Positions 7,442 through 15,779 of a DNA stretch of 16,834 bases are shown piece after piece; position 1 is the first letter of the stretch, and every line of letters starts with the position of its first letter. The DNA is from an uncultured Pirellula sp. GTDB taxonomy: Bacteria > Planctomycetota > Planctomycetia > Pirellulales > Pirellulaceae. Where the stretch lies: NCBI GenBank assembly GCA_903892365.1, contig CAITIF010000067.1, positions 1 through 16,834 on the forward strand, in the 5' to 3' direction. The notes beneath the pieces are model-generated. The model saw only the letters and a list, made by a program, of their open reading frames with translations, was not told the origin of the DNA and searched no databases. Position numbers and translations under genes: made by a program.

Positions 7442-7822
7442 GTGGCTAACTATCTTCCCATATTGATTTATCTTATTGCCGTGATTGGGTTTGCGGCTGT
7501 CTCGCTCATCCTTCCTCACCTTGTTGCGCCCAGGCGGCACACGCGGGTGAAGGACATGCCGTACGAATCGGGGATGGACCCGGTAGGTGACGCCAGGAAG
7601 CCTTTCGATGTCAAATTCTATTTGATAGCGATCTTGTTTTTGGTTTTTGACGTTGAGCTCTTGTTCATTTATCCGTGGGCGGTTTCGCTGCTTGCTCCGG
7701 ATGGGGTTCCAGTGGACTTTCGACCGGCTGTTTTTGTTGTCTTGATCATATTGATTGCGACCTTGGCTTTGGCCTACTTGGTTGCCTATCGTAAAGGGGT
7801 GTTTGATTGGCGACGCAAATAA
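7442..7822 (+). CDS. nuoA: NADH-quinone oxidoreductase subunit A
   Basis: A 126-residue membrane subunit of respiratory complex I. Three hydrophobic helices are visible at about residues 4-28, 58-84 and 93-116. The family signature [12 protein letters not shown] (40-51) is followed by [20 protein letters not shown], placing conserved acidic residues near the quinone-site loop. Its role is structural, beside NuoH and the hydrophilic arm; it carries no cofactor. The start is GTG 7442 with AGGAA (7431-7435) six bases before it. It is the first gene of the nuo operon, behind the predicted promoter and Rex-type operator. Its end overlaps nuoB by 16 bp. Confidence 0.96.
   Translation: MANYLPILIYLIAVIGFAAVSLILPHLVAPRRHTRVKDMPYESGMDPVGDARKPFDVKFYLIAILFLVFDVELLFIYPWAVSLLAPDGVPVDFRPAVFVVLIILIATLALAYLVAYRKGVFDWRRK
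7794..7799 (+). promoter_or_regulatory. Ribosome binding site supporting the TTG start of nuoB
   Basis: AAGGGG lies inside the end of nuoA, seven bases before TTG 7807. An in-frame TGA at 7804-7806 excludes any earlier start, and no ATG or GTG occurs in frame before the first conserved motif, so the TTG is the likely initiator. Confidence 0.6.
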
Positions 7823-8409
7823 ACAAGCAACTTGGTGACAATGTCTTTTTGACGACATTGGACGCAGCTGCCTCTTGGGGGCGTGCCAACAGTCTATGGC
7901 CAATGCCTTTTGCTACGGCTTGCTGTGGTATTGAGTTAATGAGTACAGCGGCTAGCAAGCATGACTTGTCTCGGTTCGGCAGTGAGGTGATGCGGTTTTC
8001 TCCGCGTCAGTGCGACTTGATGATTGTCGCAGGGCGTGTTGTGATGAAAATGCTACCGGTTTTGCAGCGAATTTGGTTGCAGATGCCTGAGCCGAAGTGG
8101 TGCATTTCGATGGGTGCCTGTGCATGCTCGGGCGGGGTTTTCGATACCTACTCGGTGGTTCAAGGGATCGACCGGTTTATGCCGGTGGATGTTTATGTTC
8201 CTGGTTGTCCACCGCGTCCGGAGCAGTTGATCAAGTCGATTCTTGATTTGCAGGCCAAGATTCAAAGTGGTGGTACGGTGAATGCTCGTGAGTTTAAGTT
8301 GCGAGTGCTCCCAGAGGGGCCATCGCGGTTTGATGAGGAAGAATTGATTCGGATCCGGGAGCGGAATGGTTTCAAGCTCGAAGACCCTAAGTACGATCCG
8401 GTGCACTAA
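7807..8409 (+). CDS. nuoB: NADH-quinone oxidoreductase subunit B (N2 iron-sulfur subunit)
   Basis: A 200-residue hydrophilic subunit of complex I that binds cluster N2, the last iron-sulfur centre before ubiquinone or menaquinone. The expected ligands are all present: tandem C39-C40 in [12 protein letters not shown]105 in [11 protein letters not shown] and C134 in [11 protein letters not shown]. The position two after C105, usually Asn in the family, is Cys107 here, an extra cysteine near the cluster. The start is TTG 7807, overlapping the end of nuoA by 16 bp. The C-terminal tail after about residue 160 is charged and less conserved. It packs against NuoD and NuoH at the quinone site. Confidence 0.96.
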   Translation: MATQINKQLGDNVFLTTLDAAASWGRANSLWPMPFATACCGIELMSTAASKHDLSRFGSEVMRFSPRQCDLMIVAGRVVMKMLPVLQRIWLQMPEPKWCISMGACACSGGVFDTYSVVQGIDRFMPVDVYVPGCPPRPEQLIKSILDLQAKIQSGGTVNAREFKLRVLPEGPSRFDEEELIRIRERNGFKLEDPKYDPVH

Positions 8410-8413
8410 CATC

Positions 8414-8959
8414 ATGTCCAATCAACCCAGTACCAATAAAGCTGTTCCTGGTTCCACTACTCAGATGGAATCCACTAAGGCTAGTCTTGTTGCGGCGTTG
8501 CCGGGCATTGAGCTGACTTGGTCGGTTTTTTGCTCGCAAGACCGAGTCGTGTTTCCTGCCGGTTCGCTCATGAAGGTTTTGCAGGCCTTCAAAGCAGCTG
8601 GTTTTGATCAGCTGACCGATTTGACGGCGGTCGATCTCTTGGAGTACGGGAGCGCGTCCGATCGATTCGAAATTGTTTATTGTCTGCTCAATGTCGATTC
8701 CGGGCTTCGTCTGATTGCGAAGACTCATCTCAGCGAGCCTGATTTGACGATTCCCTCAGCCACTCAGGTTTGGTTTGGTGCGGACTGGCTGGAGCGTGAA
8801 GTTTATGACATGTACGGCATCATTTTTGATGGCCATCCAAACTTCAAGCGACTTCTTTTGCCTCAAGAATTTCAGTCGTTTCCGCTGCGAAAAGATTATC
8901 CAGTGAAGGGGCGCGGCGAACGCCATAACTTCCCAGTCGTGACGCGAGCTGAAAGCTAA
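8414..8959 (+). CDS. nuoC: NADH-quinone oxidoreductase subunit C
   Basis: A 181-residue peripheral-arm subunit (30-kDa subunit family) without cofactors, bracing NuoD. The signature runs from WFGADWLEREVYDMYGI through FDGHPNFKRLLLP to FPLRKDYPVKGRGER near the C-terminus. ATG 8414, four bases after the nuoB stop, is preferred. The in-frame ATG at 8366 would overlap nuoB by 44 bp and add a low-complexity stretch. No strong Shine-Dalgarno is seen before 8414, so translation may depend on coupling to nuoB. The first 20 or so residues are Ser/Thr-rich and poorly conserved. It is not fused to nuoD, unlike in Escherichia coli. Confidence 0.94.
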   Translation: MSNQPSTNKAVPGSTTQMESTKASLVAALPGIELTWSVFCSQDRVVFPAGSLMKVLQAFKAAGFDQLTDLTAVDLLEYGSASDRFEIVYCLLNVDSGLRLIAKTHLSEPDLTIPSATQVWFGADWLEREVYDMYGIIFDGHPNFKRLLLPQEFQSFPLRKDYPVKGRGERHNFPVVTRAES

Positions 8960-8975
8960 ACAGGAACGAACCGAT

Positions 8976-10196
8976 ATGCCTTTAGAATTGATCGACGATC
9001 CGAGCCTTGGCAGCGACAAACGCGAAGGTCTTTGGACTTTGAACTTTGGTCCTCAGCATCCTGCCACACACACTACGCTTCGGTTGGTGTTGCAACTGGA
9101 TGGTGAAATGGTGATCGATGCGGAGCCTGACATCGGGTTTTTGCATAGCGGTTTCGAAAAGCTAGGTGAAGTGCTGGATTTTAATCAGTATGTCACCATC
9201 GTTGACCGCATGAATTACATCTCGCCGTTGGCCAATGAGATCGCATGGCATCATTCGGTAGAGAAGTTGCTTGGGATCGAGTTGACGCCTAGGTGCAAAT
9301 ACATCCGAACCATCTTTGCGGAACTGATGCGGATCCATGACCACCTGCTTTGCACGGGAACTTGCGTGCTGGACCTTGGCGGTGCGACTGCGTTTATGTA
9401 CGCATTCAATGAGCGGGAAGCTATCTATGAAATTTGCGAACGCGCTTCTGGACAGCGATTTCACACTTCGTATACCCGTGTTGGTGGTCTGCTGTACGAC
9501 GTGACCGATGACTGGGTGGATATGGTCAAGAAGTATTGCAAGAACTTTCCGAAAGCGTTCCGGGATTTCGAAGGTCTCGTGATGAAGAACCGGATCTTCG
9601 TAGAGCGAACTCGGGATGTGGGAGTTCTTTCTAAGGAGGATGCGATAGCAGGCGGAGCGACGGGGCCAGTGGCTCGTGCCAGCGGAGTGGTTCGGGACTT
9701 ACGGCGAGACGAGCCTTATCTTGCGTACGATGAATTGGATTTCGATGTTTGTGCGAGCCAAGGTGGCGATTGTTACGCTCGGTTTCAAGTGCGGATGATG
9801 GAGATGCTAGAGAGCATCAAAATCATTGAACAGGCTATCGATAAGCTACCGTCGGGACCGATTTATGCTTCTGGTACTGGAAAAGAAACCATACCGGACA
9901 AGCGAGAAGTTTATCGCAGCATCGAAGGGTTGATTCACCATTTCGAAGGCATCATGCCAAATCGCCAAATGGCAAGCCCGAAAGATTCTGTATACGCAGC
10001 AACCGAGTCGCCGAATGGTGAATTGGGGTATTACATTGTTGGGGATGGATCGTTCCGTGCTTATCGTGCTCGGACTCGTCCACCTTCCCTTTTGCACTTT
10101 TCTCTGTTCGCACGGATGATGAGGGGCTGCATGCTAAGCGATGTCGTAGCCGTTTTGGGAAGTATCAATATCATCGCAGCGGAGTTAGACCGATGA
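8976..10196 (+). CDS. nuoD: NADH-quinone oxidoreductase subunit D (quinone-site subunit)
   Basis: A 406-residue 49-kDa-type subunit of the peripheral arm, forming the quinone pocket with NuoB. FGPQHPATH (24-32) and DRMNYIS (77-83) are present; H32 and Y81 have the 49-residue spacing of the quinone-head-binding His and Tyr in Thermus Nqo4. Also visible are DIGFLHSGFEKL (52-63), the region GGATGPVARASG and the C-terminal SINIIAAELDR ending in Arg, as usual for the family. The start is ATG 8976 with AGGA (8962-8965) ten bases upstream. The stop overlaps the nuoE start as ATGA. Confidence 0.97.
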   Translation: MPLELIDDPSLGSDKREGLWTLNFGPQHPATHTTLRLVLQLDGEMVIDAEPDIGFLHSGFEKLGEVLDFNQYVTIVDRMNYISPLANEIAWHHSVEKLLGIELTPRCKYIRTIFAELMRIHDHLLCTGTCVLDLGGATAFMYAFNEREAIYEICERASGQRFHTSYTRVGGLLYDVTDDWVDMVKKYCKNFPKAFRDFEGLVMKNRIFVERTRDVGVLSKEDAIAGGATGPVARASGVVRDLRRDEPYLAYDELDFDVCASQGGDCYARFQVRMMEMLESIKIIEQAIDKLPSGPIYASGTGKETIPDKREVYRSIEGLIHHFEGIMPNRQMASPKDSVYAATESPNGELGYYIVGDGSFRAYRARTRPPSLLHFSLFARMMRGCMLSDVVAVLGSINIIAAELDR

Positions 10197-10669
10197 GTGA
10201 ACTGAGTACGAACGCCAAGAAGGTTATCGAAGAACATTTAGGTCGATACCCCAGCAAGCAAGCGGTGACCTTGCCAGCTTTGCATGTGGTTCAGCAAGAG
10301 ACAGGATGCGTGAGCCGTAAGGCTATTTCCGAAATTGCAGACATTTTGGAGCTGTCGCCAGCCCAGATCAACGACACGCTTTCTTTCTACGGCTTTTTCC
10401 GAACCGAAGAAGATCCACTTGGCAAAAAGCGAGTTTGGATTTGTCGTTCGTTGCCTTGCATGTTGCGTGGTGGAGAGGAACTGCTGGCTGAACTTTGCCA
10501 ACGTTGGGGGATTCAGCCCGGTCAGACTACTGCAGATGGGGAAGTGACGCTGGAGTTGGCTGAATGCCTAGGAGCATGTGATGGAGCTCCTTGCATGCTG
10601 GTTGATGACGAATTGACACTGCGGGTGACTGCGGACGATGTTGAGAAGCAAGTTCGAGGTAACAAGTAG
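10193..10669 (+). CDS. nuoE: NADH-quinone oxidoreductase subunit E (2Fe-2S, 24-kDa type)
   Basis: A 158-residue thioredoxin-fold subunit of the NADH-input module that binds cluster N1a. The ligands are C84 and C89 (CRSLPC) and C125 and C129 (CLGAC), the standard Cx4C...Cx3C pattern. The N-terminal helical domain (about 1-70) contains LPALHVVQQETG and SPAQINDTLSFYGFF, as in other NuoE proteins. Translation is probably coupled to nuoD through a four-base overlap. Its presence together with nuoF and nuoG shows that the enzyme takes electrons from NADH. Confidence 0.96.
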   Translation: MSELSTNAKKVIEEHLGRYPSKQAVTLPALHVVQQETGCVSRKAISEIADILELSPAQINDTLSFYGFFRTEEDPLGKKRVWICRSLPCMLRGGEELLAELCQRWGIQPGQTTADGEVTLELAECLGACDGAPCMLVDDELTLRVTADDVEKQVRGNK

Positions 10670-10672
10670 GAG
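10668..10672 (+). promoter_or_regulatory. Ribosome binding site deciding the nuoF start
   Basis: AGGAG overlaps the nuoE stop. It is only two bases before ATG 10675 but five before ATG 10678, so the second ATG is the better start. Confidence 0.5.
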
Positions 10673-10677
10673 AAATG

Positions 10678-12012
10678 ATGAGCAACGACAATTTTCAACC
10701 CGTGTTATTAGCTCGGCAAAACAAGCCAAACAGCCATACTCTGGCGTCCTATCAAGCGGATGGCGGCTACCAAGCGTTAGCCAAAGCCCTCAAAATGGCG
10801 AATACCGAAGTCATCGATGTCGTGAAGGCTTCCGGGCTTCGCGGTCGAGGTGGCGCGGGCTTCCCAACCGGATTGAAGTGGACCTTTTTGCCCAAGGATG
10901 TCAAAGGTCCGATCTATCTGTGCATCAACGGTGACGAGAGCGAACCGGGCACGTTCAACAATCGAGTTCTGATCGAACAAGACCCGCACCAAGTGTTAGA
11001 GGGGATTGTCATCAGCAGTTTTGCGACTCGAACGACCACCGCCTATTTTTATCTGCGTTACGAGTACGGGCGTTGCTACCGAGTGCTCAAAGATGCGATC
11101 GACGAGATGTATGACAATAATCTTCTCGGCAAGAACATTTTGGGGTCCGGCTACGACCTGGACATCCACTTGCATCGCGGAGCATGTGCTTACATTTGCG
11201 GTGAAGAGACCGGACTCATCGAAAGCTTGGAAGGTAAGCGAGCCTGGCCTCGGATCAAGCCACCCTTCCCTGCCATCGAGGGAGCGTTCCGCAAACCTAC
11301 AGTCGTCAACAACGTGGAGACGATGGCCTGCATACCTCACATCATCAACCACGGTCCTGAATGGTTCATGTCGATGGGGATTCCCAAAGATCCCAACAAT
11401 CCGCGAGATGCGGGCTCTTATGGGCCGAAGTTGTATTGCATCAGCGGCCACGTGAATAAGCCTGGGTTGGTTGAGTTGCCGATGGGTATTTCAGCTCGGG
11501 ACTTGATTGAAAAGCATGCTGGCGGCGTCTGGAAGGGACGCAAGGCCAAGGCTGTCGTCCCAGGCGGTATCAGCATGGGTTTTATGAGCGAGAGTGAATT
11601 GGATACACCCTTGGATTTTGCGGGCCCGGGACGCGTCGGTTGTCTTGGGCTTGGCACGGCGGCAGTGATTGTGATCGATGATCACACCAGCATGGTGGAT
11701 GTGCTTTACAACGCATGTCGATTTTTTGCTCACGAATCTTGTGGTCAATGCACTCCTTGTCGCGAGGGGACTGCGTGGTCCACCAAGATCTTGGAACGTA
11801 TTCGTGACGGAAGAGGCAAGTTGAGCGACATTGATTTGCTGCTGGAAATATCGTCGTCGATTGGAACCATTCCCGGTACCACGATCTGTGGACTTGCTGA
11901 CGGTGCGGCTTGGCCCATGAAGACTGCGATCAACAAATTCCGTGGCGAGTTTGAAGAGTACATCAAAAGCGGACGCAAAAGCGAAAGCCGTTCGTTAGCC
12001 GGTGCTCACTAG
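10678..12012 (+). CDS. nuoF: NADH-quinone oxidoreductase subunit F (FMN and NADH binding)
   Basis: A 444-residue catalytic subunit where NADH is oxidised and passes a hydride to FMN. The glycine-rich FMN/NADH site GLRGRGGAGFPTG is at residues 53-65, followed by CINGDESEPGTFNNR (82-96) and ICGEETGLIESLEG (173-186). Cluster N3 is bound by C355, C358 and C361 in SCGQCTPC plus C404 in TTICGLADG. The C-terminal tail is Lys/Ser-rich. Two adjacent ATGs exist; 10678 has the better ribosome-site spacing. The gene starts 8 bp after the nuoE stop and is followed by the operon's largest gap (152 bp) before nuoG. Confidence 0.97.
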   Translation: MSNDNFQPVLLARQNKPNSHTLASYQADGGYQALAKALKMANTEVIDVVKASGLRGRGGAGFPTGLKWTFLPKDVKGPIYLCINGDESEPGTFNNRVLIEQDPHQVLEGIVISSFATRTTTAYFYLRYEYGRCYRVLKDAIDEMYDNNLLGKNILGSGYDLDIHLHRGACAYICGEETGLIESLEGKRAWPRIKPPFPAIEGAFRKPTVVNNVETMACIPHIINHGPEWFMSMGIPKDPNNPRDAGSYGPKLYCISGHVNKPGLVELPMGISARDLIEKHAGGVWKGRKAKAVVPGGISMGFMSESELDTPLDFAGPGRVGCLGLGTAAVIVIDDHTSMVDVLYNACRFFAHESCGQCTPCREGTAWSTKILERIRDGRGKLSDIDLLLEISSSIGTIPGTTICGLADGAAWPMKTAINKFRGEFEEYIKSGRKSESRSLAGAH

Positions 12013-12164
12013 GCTCCGGCGAGGCAATCCAGAAAAGTAAAGAATCGAACTCGGTCTAGCGGCCGTAGTCCACCAAGATGACCAGTGCGGCTTATGCTCG
12101 GTGAGTTCATCGAGAAGACAAACGAAAACATTCCAACACTAAACCCAATCCGGAAACGACAAAA
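12013..12164 (+). other. 152-bp non-coding gap between nuoF and nuoG
   Basis: No credible gene, terminator or promoter was seen here. The only ATG-initiated frame noted on the + strand, 12078-12104, would encode eight residues. A long-range pairing is possible between TCGAACTC (12045-12052) and GAGTT-CAT-CGA (12103-12113) with a three-base bulge, so part of it could fold as a structured nuoG leader. GGAA at 12152-12155 is a weak ribosome site for nuoG. Confidence 0.4.
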
Positions 12165-13877
12165 GTGGCAAAGGTAATCGTTAACGACGTCGAAGTCGAA
12201 GCTGACCCCAAGGACAACTGCATCCTTGCCGCTCGCAAGGCTGGCGTTGAGATTCCGCATTACTGCTGGCACGAATCGCTATCGGTAGTAGCGTCTTGCC
12301 GTATGTGTTTGGTGGAAGTCGGCGAAAAGAAGCCTGACGGCACCATTGCTTGGGGCCCTAAGCTGGTCCCTGGATGCCAAACACCGATCAAAGAGGGAAC
12401 GGTTATTAGGACGGATTCTGCGAAGGTGAAAACGACCCAGCAGATGACGCTTGAGCTTTTGCTTTTGAATCACCCGCTCGATTGTTCCATTTGCGATCAA
12501 GCGGGTGAATGCTACTTGCAGGACTACACCTACAAGTATGGCAAGGCACAAAGCCGCCTGGATGAGCCCAAGCTGCAGCGTATGGACAAGTATCATATCG
12601 GTGAGCAGATTGCACTGTTTACCGACCGCTGTGTGATGTGCACTCGTTGCGTTCGATTCACGCGAGAGATCAGTGGTACCGCCGAACTGCAAGTCGTAGC
12701 GCGTGGAAGCCATGAAGAGATCGACGTGTTTCCAGATGTTCCATGCGATAACAAATTAGCTGGTAACGTTGTCGATCTTTGCCCAGTTGGAGCTCTATGC
12801 AGTAAAGACTTTTTGTACAAGAAGCGAGTCTGGTGGTTAAAGCATGCCGAAAGCGTTTGCACGGGCTGTTCGACGGGTTGCAGTATCCACATCGATCAGA
12901 ATGAAGACAAAGTTTACCGATTGAGACCTCGTGAGAATCCGTTGGCACAAGGGCACTTTATGTGCGACGAAGGCCGATTTGGGTTCAAGTACATCCACGA
13001 CGAACGACGCTTGACTCGGCCGAAATTGAGCGATGCGGTATCAGGTGCTGCGAATCGCAAATCGCATGCCACAACGACCGCTGGTTCAGGGGACCTCAGT
13101 TTCGCGGATCCTTGGACAGACGTTCTGGAAGTTGCTCGGCGTAAAATCAAAGATGCCGTGAAGTCAGATGCTCGTGGTTTTGTTGCGGTTCTTTCTCCTT
13201 TTATGACCGTGGAAGAAGCGTACTTGCTTGCTTCGTTCCTGAAGGGATTGGACAAACGAGTTCGGTTGGTACTGGGCCCCGTGCCGATGGTTGGATCCGA
13301 TGACAAGTATCCGAAAGGGCCTAAGGGCGAATCGCCTGCTGAAGACAAAGTCCGTTTTACGATCCGAGCCGAAAAGTGCCCGAATCGCCTTGGGGTGGAA
13401 GCGGTGCTTCGCCACTTTGAAGGTCAAATCACCGGACTAGAACAAATGATGGCTGGTGCAAATGCAACTTCTTGGTTCTTGGTAGGTGGCAACAGCGAAG
13501 GTTGGGTAACGGAATCGATAGACCGAGCTGTGGGTCAGCCTGGGTTATTGATTGTGCAGGATATTTTCCCGTCGCCGCTGAGCGAGCGAGCGGACATTTT
13601 GCTTCCATCAGGTTCGTTTGCGGAACGTGAAGGAACTTACGTGAACCATTCAGGCTTGGCACAGGCAGTTCAGGCCGCAGTTCGATGCCCCGGGGATGCT
13701 CGGGCGGACGGAAGAATTTTGTTGGAATTGGCGGAGCGCAAGGGTCTTTTCAATGCGATGGCCATTCGGAAAGAAGTCGGCAATGCCATTCCTTCGCTTG
13801 TTGCTCTTACCGAGGGAGACTTAGGCGAGCATGGGGTCAAAATCGGCGGCGTCGCTCGTGAACCCATTCATTCCTGA
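12165..13877 (+). CDS. nuoG: NADH-quinone oxidoreductase subunit G (iron-sulfur wire subunit), short form
   Basis: A 570-residue subunit that carries electrons from NuoF/NuoE towards NuoI. Clusters readable from N to C are: 2Fe-2S N1b (C34, C45, C48, C71, with an inserted loop before C71), His-ligated N5 (H103, C107, C110, C116), N4 (C156, C159, C162, C206) and N7 (C232, C235, C239, C267). After about residue 270 comes a molybdopterin-oxidoreductase-like domain without recognisable cofactor residues. It includes DIFPSPLSERADILLPSGSFAEREGTYVN, split here only by reading position (about 465-493). The protein is shorter than Thermus or Escherichia NuoG, so this domain is reduced. The start GTG 12165 is chosen for the family N-terminus; its ribosome site is weak. 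Confidence 0.93.
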   Translation: MAKVIVNDVEVEADPKDNCILAARKAGVEIPHYCWHESLSVVASCRMCLVEVGEKKPDGTIAWGPKLVPGCQTPIKEGTVIRTDSAKVKTTQQMTLELLLLNHPLDCSICDQAGECYLQDYTYKYGKAQSRLDEPKLQRMDKYHIGEQIALFTDRCVMCTRCVRFTREISGTAELQVVARGSHEEIDVFPDVPCDNKLAGNVVDLCPVGALCSKDFLYKKRVWWLKHAESVCTGCSTGCSIHIDQNEDKVYRLRPRENPLAQGHFMCDEGRFGFKYIHDERRLTRPKLSDAVSGAANRKSHATTTAGSGDLSFADPWTDVLEVARRKIKDAVKSDARGFVAVLSPFMTVEEAYLLASFLKGLDKRVRLVLGPVPMVGSDDKYPKGPKGESPAEDKVRFTIRAEKCPNRLGVEAVLRHFEGQITGLEQMMAGANATSWFLVGGNSEGWVTESIDRAVGQPGLLIVQDIFPSPLSERADILLPSGSFAEREGTYVNHSGLAQAVQAAVRCPGDARADGRILLELAERKGLFNAMAIRKEVGNAIPSLVALTEGDLGEHGVKIGGVAREPIHS

Positions 13878-13946
13878 TTTTTGAGATTTCTAGTATTTGA
13901 ACGCCTGAACGAACAGTCCCATTCAACACTAACACGCAGCTGACTT

Positions 13947-15140
13947 ATGTACGATTTCCTCCAGCAAATATGGCCGACGTTATGGCCGACCCTTGCTGCC
14001 ATTGGTGTGATTCTCGCCTTTGTGCCAGTGTTGGGCCTGTACATGACCTTCATTGAGCGCAAGTTAGCTGCTTATGTCCAAGATCGTTTGGGGCCAAATA
14101 GGGTTGGGCCTTTTGGATTGTTCCAGGCGATTGCGGATGCTATCAAGCTCTTTTTGAAAGAGCAGGTGATTCCGGATCACGTATTCAAACTGTTGTATTT
14201 CATTGCCCCGACGCTTAGCCTGATGACCGCCATGTTTGCATTGGTGGTAATGCCTTTTGGACCAGTTCCAACCGACTACACCAGCGGGTTCCGGTACATA
14301 GTTGCACCTGGGATCGACATTGGAATCATGATGATGATCGCCATCAGTTCTCTGTCTGCGTACGGTATCATTTTGGGTGGTTGGGCGTCTAATAATAAGT
14401 ACTCGTTGTATGGAGCGATTCGCTCTTGTGCGCAGTTCATCAGTTATGAAATACCCCTTGGGCTTTCGATCATTGGAATCGTCGTTGCGGCAGGCTCCTT
14501 GAACATCGAACAGATCGTTGCAGCCCAGAGCGGAGACTTTTGGAATTGGAATATTTTCTGGCAACCTCTGGCATTGATTGTTTTCTTCACGAGTGCTTTG
14601 GCGGAAACCAACCGCCTGCCGTTTGACTTGCCAGAATGCGAACAGGAACTGGTAGGTGGGTTTCATACGGAGTACGGTGGAATCAAGTTTGTTTTGTTCT
14701 TCTTGGCCGAATATACACACGTAGTAACGGTCAGTTTCTTAACTGCGTTGCTGTTTTTTGGTGGGTGGCATTTCCCAGGCTTGTCAGGACCGGTGGACGC
14801 AGGGCTTGGCGGCATGCTTCTCAGGACGTTTGTTTTGGTAGCAAAGGTTTCGATGGTGGTTGCGTTCATCATGTTGTTACGGTGGGCGTTGCCTCGATTC
14901 CGTTTCGATCAATTGATGGGACTGGCCTGGAAAGGGTTGATTCCGCTTGGATTGGTCAATCTTGTTTGCGTCGCTGTGGTGTTTACCTTTGATCTGCCTA
15001 AGCATTTGTTGTCGTTCACGGCGGTGTTCCTGTTTGTAGCTTCCCTAATAAGTGCAAGAAATCTGCAATCGACGATCAACATGCCACGTTCGGCCGGACG
15101 TCCGAAAGCGGGATCGATTTTGAGTGAGGTCACAGTATGA
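13947..15140 (+). CDS. nuoH: NADH-quinone oxidoreductase subunit H
   Basis: A 397-residue membrane subunit joining the peripheral arm to the proton-pumping arm and lining the quinone tunnel. About eight or nine hydrophobic helices are visible. Conserved loops include FIERKLAAYVQDRLGPNRVG (residues 35-54) and GLFQAIADAIKLFLKE, the latter known to face the quinone channel. LAETNRLPFDLPECEQELVG (about 218-237) forms the acidic cytoplasmic loop. The gene starts 69 bp after nuoG with no strong ribosome site. Its stop overlaps nuoI as ATGA. The C-terminus has a short polar extension after the last helix. Confidence 0.97.
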   Translation: MYDFLQQIWPTLWPTLAAIGVILAFVPVLGLYMTFIERKLAAYVQDRLGPNRVGPFGLFQAIADAIKLFLKEQVIPDHVFKLLYFIAPTLSLMTAMFALVVMPFGPVPTDYTSGFRYIVAPGIDIGIMMMIAISSLSAYGIILGGWASNNKYSLYGAIRSCAQFISYEIPLGLSIIGIVVAAGSLNIEQIVAAQSGDFWNWNIFWQPLALIVFFTSALAETNRLPFDLPECEQELVGGFHTEYGGIKFVLFFLAEYTHVVTVSFLTALLFFGGWHFPGLSGPVDAGLGGMLLRTFVLVAKVSMVVAFIMLLRWALPRFRFDQLMGLAWKGLIPLGLVNLVCVAVVFTFDLPKHLLSFTAVFLFVASLISARNLQSTINMPRSAGRPKAGSILSEVTV

Positions 15141-15760
15141 GTACCGAAACGAAGAAAGTGAAAACCGTCAAGTGGGGCGAAGAGCCCAAGCTTGGCTGGA
15201 AAGAGGCCATGTATTTGCCGGCGATAGCCTCCGGTTTGATGACCGCATTGAAGCATGCTTTTTCTGGCAAGACCACAACCAGGCAGTACCCTGATGTGGA
15301 ACCAGTGATCCCGGCAAACTACCGAGGGGTTCATCGATTGAACCGGGATGAAGCAGGTCGAGTCAAGTGCGTGGCATGTTACATGTGTCAAACAGCTTGC
15401 CCAGCCAATTGCATTGAGATCATTGCAGCCCCTGCACCGAAAGACGATCCGCATTGGAAGGATCGCGATAAGTTTCCCGAAACATTCACGATCGACGAAT
15501 TGCGATGCATCTACTGCGGTATGTGCGAAGAGGCATGTCCGGTGGATGCGATCGAATTAACGAGCGTCTACGATCTAACCGGAATGTCTCGCCAGGAGAT
15601 GATTTTCGATAAAGAGAAGTTGCTATCTGTATTCGACGAAACAGTCAATTCAGGGCGGGATCCGATTCGTACCAACCGAGGTGCCTTGGGGCCAGCTTCT
15701 GAAGAGGCCTCGACGGCAAAACAAGGTCCACCTCCGCCAGGAAGGGGACGCCACGGCTAA
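15137..15760 (+). CDS. nuoI: NADH-quinone oxidoreductase subunit I (two 4Fe-4S clusters)
   Basis: A 207-residue ferredoxin-like subunit holding clusters N6a and N6b, which pass electrons from NuoG to N2 in NuoB. Two ferredoxin motifs are intact: C78, C81, C84 with C88 (CVACYMCQTACP) and C124, C127, C130 with C134 (CIYCGMCEEACP). The Pro after each last Cys is typical. The N-terminal amphipathic part (about 18-40) would lie on the membrane against NuoH. The last 30 or so residues form a Ser/Pro/Gly-rich tail (GPPPPGRGRHG) not needed for the fold. Translation is coupled to nuoH by a four-base overlap. Confidence 0.96.
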   Translation: MSTETKKVKTVKWGEEPKLGWKEAMYLPAIASGLMTALKHAFSGKTTTRQYPDVEPVIPANYRGVHRLNRDEAGRVKCVACYMCQTACPANCIEIIAAPAPKDDPHWKDRDKFPETFTIDELRCIYCGMCEEACPVDAIELTSVYDLTGMSRQEMIFDKEKLLSVFDETVNSGRDPIRTNRGALGPASEEASTAKQGPPPPGRGRHG

Positions 15761-15779
15761 GCCGAAAGCGACACATATT

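Noticed and set aside
8366..8413. Upstream start for nuoC at 8366
   Set aside because: It would overlap nuoB by 44 bp and add a non-conserved 16-residue stretch; ATG 8414 gives normal operon spacing.
12078..12104. Eight-codon open frame in the nuoF-nuoG gap, considered as a leader peptide
   Set aside because: No ribosome site was recognised before it, no codon run suggests attenuation, and there is no terminator or antiterminator pair after it.
14064..14720. Antisense open frame of 218 codons opposite nuoH
   Set aside because: nuoH is unambiguous here; the antisense product is rich in Arg, Gln and Asn, as expected from reverse reading of membrane-helix codons.
15681..15779. Upstream start for nuoJ at 15681
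   Set aside because: It would overlap nuoI by 80 bp and add a basic, non-membrane segment unlike any NuoJ N-terminus.
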